Shown piece after piece: positions 60,395 through 64,000 of a stretch of 64,000 nt of DNA. The notes beneath the pieces are model-generated. The model searched no databases, had not been told where the DNA came from, and saw only the letters and a list, made by a program, of their open reading frames with translations. Position 1 is the stretch's first letter. Each line of letters starts with the position of its first letter. The position numbers were made by a program, and so were the translations under genes. Origin of the DNA: Opisthorchis felineus (Eukaryota; Platyhelminthes; Trematoda; Opisthorchiida; Opisthorchiidae); NCBI GenBank assembly GCA_004794785.1, contig SJOL01006485.1:683759-747758 (forward strand), written 5' to 3'.

Positions 60395-60972
60395 CACTCT
60401 CGCTTTTAAGCATTCGTTCTCCTGTCCTGGAGCAATTATTCTACTGAGTCCACACTAAAGGGGGAAGCACTGGACCAAAGTTTCTCTCATACTGGAGCTC
60501 ATCAGAAGTGCAGCTCTCCTCGGTTGAGAACTGTCCGAAAGAGGGTTATATGAATGTGAATTCTACAGTTCCCACAACCACCCACAACTAATCAAAAATG
60601 GTCCAGCATGTTTCAGGTGTTCGTGACGTTACCTGACTTGGAAGCCCTAACAGGAGAGCCAGCTGATCGACAAAACCAGGACACTTACTGGGTCGTCGTT
60701 CGAGTCATCAGTCAAATCAATCATGTCGCTCAAGCCTGAACACAATCGCCTGTTCGGATGTGAAGATTCAGATGCATCCAGCGTGCACTGGTGGAGTAGT
60801 GGTGACACGCCCTCCTCGCATGGCAGATGCCCGGAGCTCAAACCGCGGCATGGTCAAGGATATGCACTGCTGATAAGCAGAGCAAAACTGGAGTCCAGTG
60901 CTTCCCCCTTTTGGTTTGAACTCACGAGAATAATTGCGCCAGTGCAGGAGGAGGACTGTTCAAACGAGAGTG
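60395..60972 (-). repeat. Family II inverted-repeat element, copy 2
   Basis: The left terminus (60395-60475: 'cactctcg', then 'agcaattattct', then 'aaagggggaagcactgga') and the right terminus (60892-60972: 'tccagtgcttcccccttttg', then 'agaataattgcgcc', then 'cgagagtg') are imperfect inverted repeats of about 80 bp. The interior carries a tRNA-like segment at about 60786-60850 on the + strand ('ctggtggagtagtggtgaca' then 'gagctcaaacc'), close to A and B boxes. The element is colinear with 11667-12200 in the opposite orientation. It has no transposase, so it is non-autonomous. Confidence 0.8.
60647..60841 (-). other. Short reading frame in family II copy 2
   Basis: This is the counterpart of 11820-11996: 41 of 58 aligned residues are identical, including EEGVSPLLHQ-like and DDSNDD segments. 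It overlaps the tRNA-like region antisense. Selection on the peptide is unproven. Confidence 0.3.
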
Positions 60973-63904
60973 TTGTTGACGATAATCTGGCCTCTATACA
61001 TGGGATTATTTTGAAGGTGGCGTGGACAGCGGTGTGATTAAAACATTCCAGAACAGACTAGGGTTAATTGAGATTTTGCCCCATGAGTGAAATCACTTTG
61101 TGCCAAAAAGCCAAAGGCTGTCTCATCCTTATAGTGAATCATCACTGGTATACAGCTCTCGAACGTCCTTGGAATCTTGGACGCGCGAATTCAACACTTA
61201 GCTCTCGGTCACGAGCTGCTGAGCAGCAGTGTGATTAACTCGGACTTAGACGTAGTACATCGTTACCCTCCAGTCATGGGATTCACGCAACGTGGTCACG
61301 TGTAGAGTGTCTCCTCGGGTGACAACTTTGCTGGAAGACTCGCACAGCCTGTGAATTATTTCCCCCTTTGAGTTACTAAAAATTTGTTGATAGTATGAGA
61401 AGATTCAGAAATCTCAATCGAGAAGCACTGTTATTGGGCTTGGCGAAATGGAAGTAAACAGGTGCGTTTAATTGCTATGGACCACTGAGCACTACAGGCG
61501 AAAGCTGGTAAATCATTCGAAAGGCAACATTTCCGGGTTTGTGAGGAAAGTATGGACACCTACCTTTCCACTCTTGGGGGATGGGGGAGAGTTGTTGGAG
61601 AACACGTCGAGAAGGCGAGAGGGATTATGTAGACAGGACAAATGTAGGGACATATGATCAGAATCTGATCTGAGGGTTCTGTAAGGGTGGGGAACTACAC
61701 TGGAAACAGTGTGGCCAGTGATGAAAGAGATCTGGGTTTGTTGGATTTGGACGGGTTTCCGAACGGGCGTAGCAAAAGTCACAAACTGCTACTGGTGAAA
61801 TGATATTTTGATTCTCCTGGTCGGCGGTGGTCAAAGAAGGAATCCATCCTCTTTAGCTGACGACGAACTCACCAGAACAACAGAAATTAGAATTGAAGAG
61901 TGATTTCATAACTTTCGTGGAAGTAAAACATGCAAGTTATATAAATAAACAATAAAAACAATGTTGAGTAGGTACAAATTGGTTGCTTTCTGCAAGTCAC
62001 CTGATGAATGCAAAGGTAATCAAATCGTTTCCTCCAACCGTTTTTCTGCACATAGTCTGGTCTGGTTCGATTTGATTAGCAACGCTTCGCTTCGGGTTTG
62101 TGTTGTGTAGAAGAATACTGGAGGAGCTGACCGGGCGGATCCGATGGCTAGTATTTAACAGACATCTGGCTACTGACGGTGCAGGACTACTGTTTGAAAT
62201 TTTATCCGACGGTTTTCCTGATAGAATTTGCATTACACACACTTGGAACACACTTTGGAACGGGTTCTCCCGCATGTTTCCCTAGGTATCTGTCTGTCCT
62301 GCTGATATAAGCTTCTTCGCAGCAACGGGAGAACTCGTAGACTACATGAGAGGCGGATAGACTAGACAGCCTAGGCACAACCGCCAGAGGATGTAGGCTA
62401 AAGGGATGGAATGCACGAAGTTATAAATACTTTCGATTAATTTGTTGAAAAAATGGTTATTCTTAGCATTCAGTTTGTACATTTTGTGTGACACTGGATC
62501 AGTAACTACCTGTAGGGTGAAAGGATCCAATTAATAGTAATCGATTTTCCCTCATCCTGTAAACTATCCATTCGGACGACTCTCCCAAACACCGTTGCTC
62601 TAGCGTGGCAGACTTATATCGGTTGGTGCTACGCTTCATGGATTACTCTCCAACCAACTGCACCCCCTCCTCGTATGAATCTTCCAGTTTCCCCTACTCC
62701 CATTCACAGCTTAATTTGTTGTAATTACGACTATCCAGGAACGCTCATCAAGAAGGCCTCTTTGAAGCACAAAGTACTGGAAAGCAAGTACATCAGCAAA
62801 TTTCTATTGCCTGTATAGTATGCGTTATTAATTTATCTACTTGCAGTTGATATGACGATGGTACACGTGATATGCACATTAGAAAAAAAGTATTTCATTA
62901 ACAAGCGATATTCATTGCTACTTTCACTATGTGGTCATAGCTGTAGTGTAAGTCCCCACAAAAAGAGTGGAATAAGCTTATCAACAGTTTTCAGGTGATT
63001 TTGCTGCTAACACAAATTTTATTAATTGTAGCAGTTTCTTTAACCAAAGAGTTACTTGAAGTGTGTGCTAACACACCGTTTACTCCCACGGAGCAACGCA
63101 ATGGACTGGGAAATAAATAAAGAACTTTTCTTTATCACCCCTTTCCAACAGCCCTCTCCGATCCCTCGTTTTCAACTTTCCAGTCAGAATTTATCTTATC
63201 CAGCGATAACTAAAAGCAACTTGGCAGTGTCGAAATATTGGTGGCAAGGGTAGGTTTATTGGTTTTTGGTCGGGTGGCTGTTGATCTGTTCAAGTTTGGC
63301 AATTAGCTTGCTCCCACTTGATCGCACACTGAGCATGTCTCCTCTTTTGGTAACGAAACTTTTGCAAGTTAATCGCCAGGCTCGACAGACACAGTAGCCA
63401 CCACAAACAGCTTTCTTGTCGTGATATGCGACCTATCGCCAGAGTGTGTTACTCTGAATGGCCTGCTTAATTTGTGTGACTTCAGAAGAGGCACTAAATT
63501 TTCGGAGGTCCGTCCGCATAACCCCATTTCCTGATGAAGGTGCCAGCAGGTTTCATCTACCTGCTTGTGACCCCAGTCTCCCTAAGTCCGTTTGGAAGAT
63601 TGTACTGAAAAAAACGATAACAAATTTGATAATCCCCGATCCTCTGAATAACCTACTTTAGAGTGACGTTTCGGCCCGATGCGTCAAGTTGATTGAATCT
63701 GAAGTTTGTGGTAGTGCTATTATGGCAAGATTGCCATTCTCGGACTAGATAAGTGCCTTTGGTTGCCTTGGCAGTGGATTTTTACTCGCTTACTGTTGAT
63801 GGTTTTGACAATCTTGTATGGTTCACTTCCCTCTCGAAGTTTTTGGTCAATGATCTCCATCTGAGAAGTGGTTACTCGAAGAGCCAGTTAATAATTGTGA
63901 TGTG
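60973..63904. other. Intergenic DNA, no gene accepted
   Basis: A possible loop-unit scrap of family I lies at 61325-61360 ('tttgctggaagactcgcaca'). The open frame at 62100-62285 is discussed under findings. Nothing else is recognised. Confidence 0.4.
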
Positions 63905-64000
63905 GATGCCGTGATTGAAGGATGAGTGGCGCTATGTCATGTCCAAGCGAGAGCTGCTGTGCAGCCGCTCGTGACCGAACGGTTATGTGTTCAAACTACT
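63905..64000 (+). repeat. Second tRNA-like repeat family, copy 2, cut by the window edge
   Basis: 'ccgtgattgaaggatgagtg' to 'gccgctcgtgaccgaacggt' repeats 15208-15305 with few changes, apart from a short indel around 63955. The A-box region is 'tgaccgaacgg', one or two changes from consensus. The window ends before the B box. Confidence 0.7.

Overview
This looks like a gene-poor stretch of a repeat-rich flatworm genome, most likely a digenean trematode. That placement is inference: it rests on the style of the broken non-LTR retrotransposons (apurinic-endonuclease plus reverse transcriptase, RTE-like and related types common in flukes), the tRNA-derived repeats, and the near absence of open coding sequence outside one gene. 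There are no prokaryotic operons, ribosome binding sites, CRISPR arrays or rRNA genes.

The one clear gene lies on the + strand at 25160-27598. It is an intronless 812-codon reading frame for a C2H2 zinc-finger protein with eight fingers arranged as four two-finger modules. It is preceded by a strikingly CpG-dense block (about 24430-25150) holding two CCAAT boxes, two NRF-1-like near-palindromes, an E-box, a perfect 7+3+7 palindrome and long alternating purine-pyrimidine tracts, so it reads as a real promoter for an expressed gene. The protein also carries a textbook-like SUMO-interacting motif near its N terminus and a second acidic segment that looks like a sumoylation site.

The rest is mostly repeats and unrecognised DNA. 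Two long LINE relics lie on the + strand: LINE A (about 42990-46200) and LINE B (about 51400-54665). A 5'-truncated second copy of the LINE B type lies at 37507-38345, and a fragment of a third LINE type near 8090-8235. A tRNA-headed SINE-like family occurs at 2118-2310 and 29191-29365. A second tRNA-like family occurs at 15204-15560 and at the right edge of the window (63905-64000).

The most unusual structure is an interspersed palindromic (foldback) repeat family, called family I here, found in at least nine places. It is built from a few modules (an arm, a centre, and a loop unit with its own terminal inverted repeat) joined head-to-tail and head-to-head in different combinations. The copy at 35917-36240 has 90-bp arms that still match at 85 of 90 positions. 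Family II is a second inverted-repeat element (11667-12200, inverted copy at 60395-60972, fragments at 20533-20680 and 37064-37100). It contains a tRNA-like segment and a short reading frame kept open in both long copies.

A pure ATAC tetranucleotide array sits at 35571-35742. A few isolated exon-like open frames with plausible splice sites (59222-59490 minus, 59635-59843 plus, 49283-49552 minus, 62100-62285 plus) are reported with low confidence.
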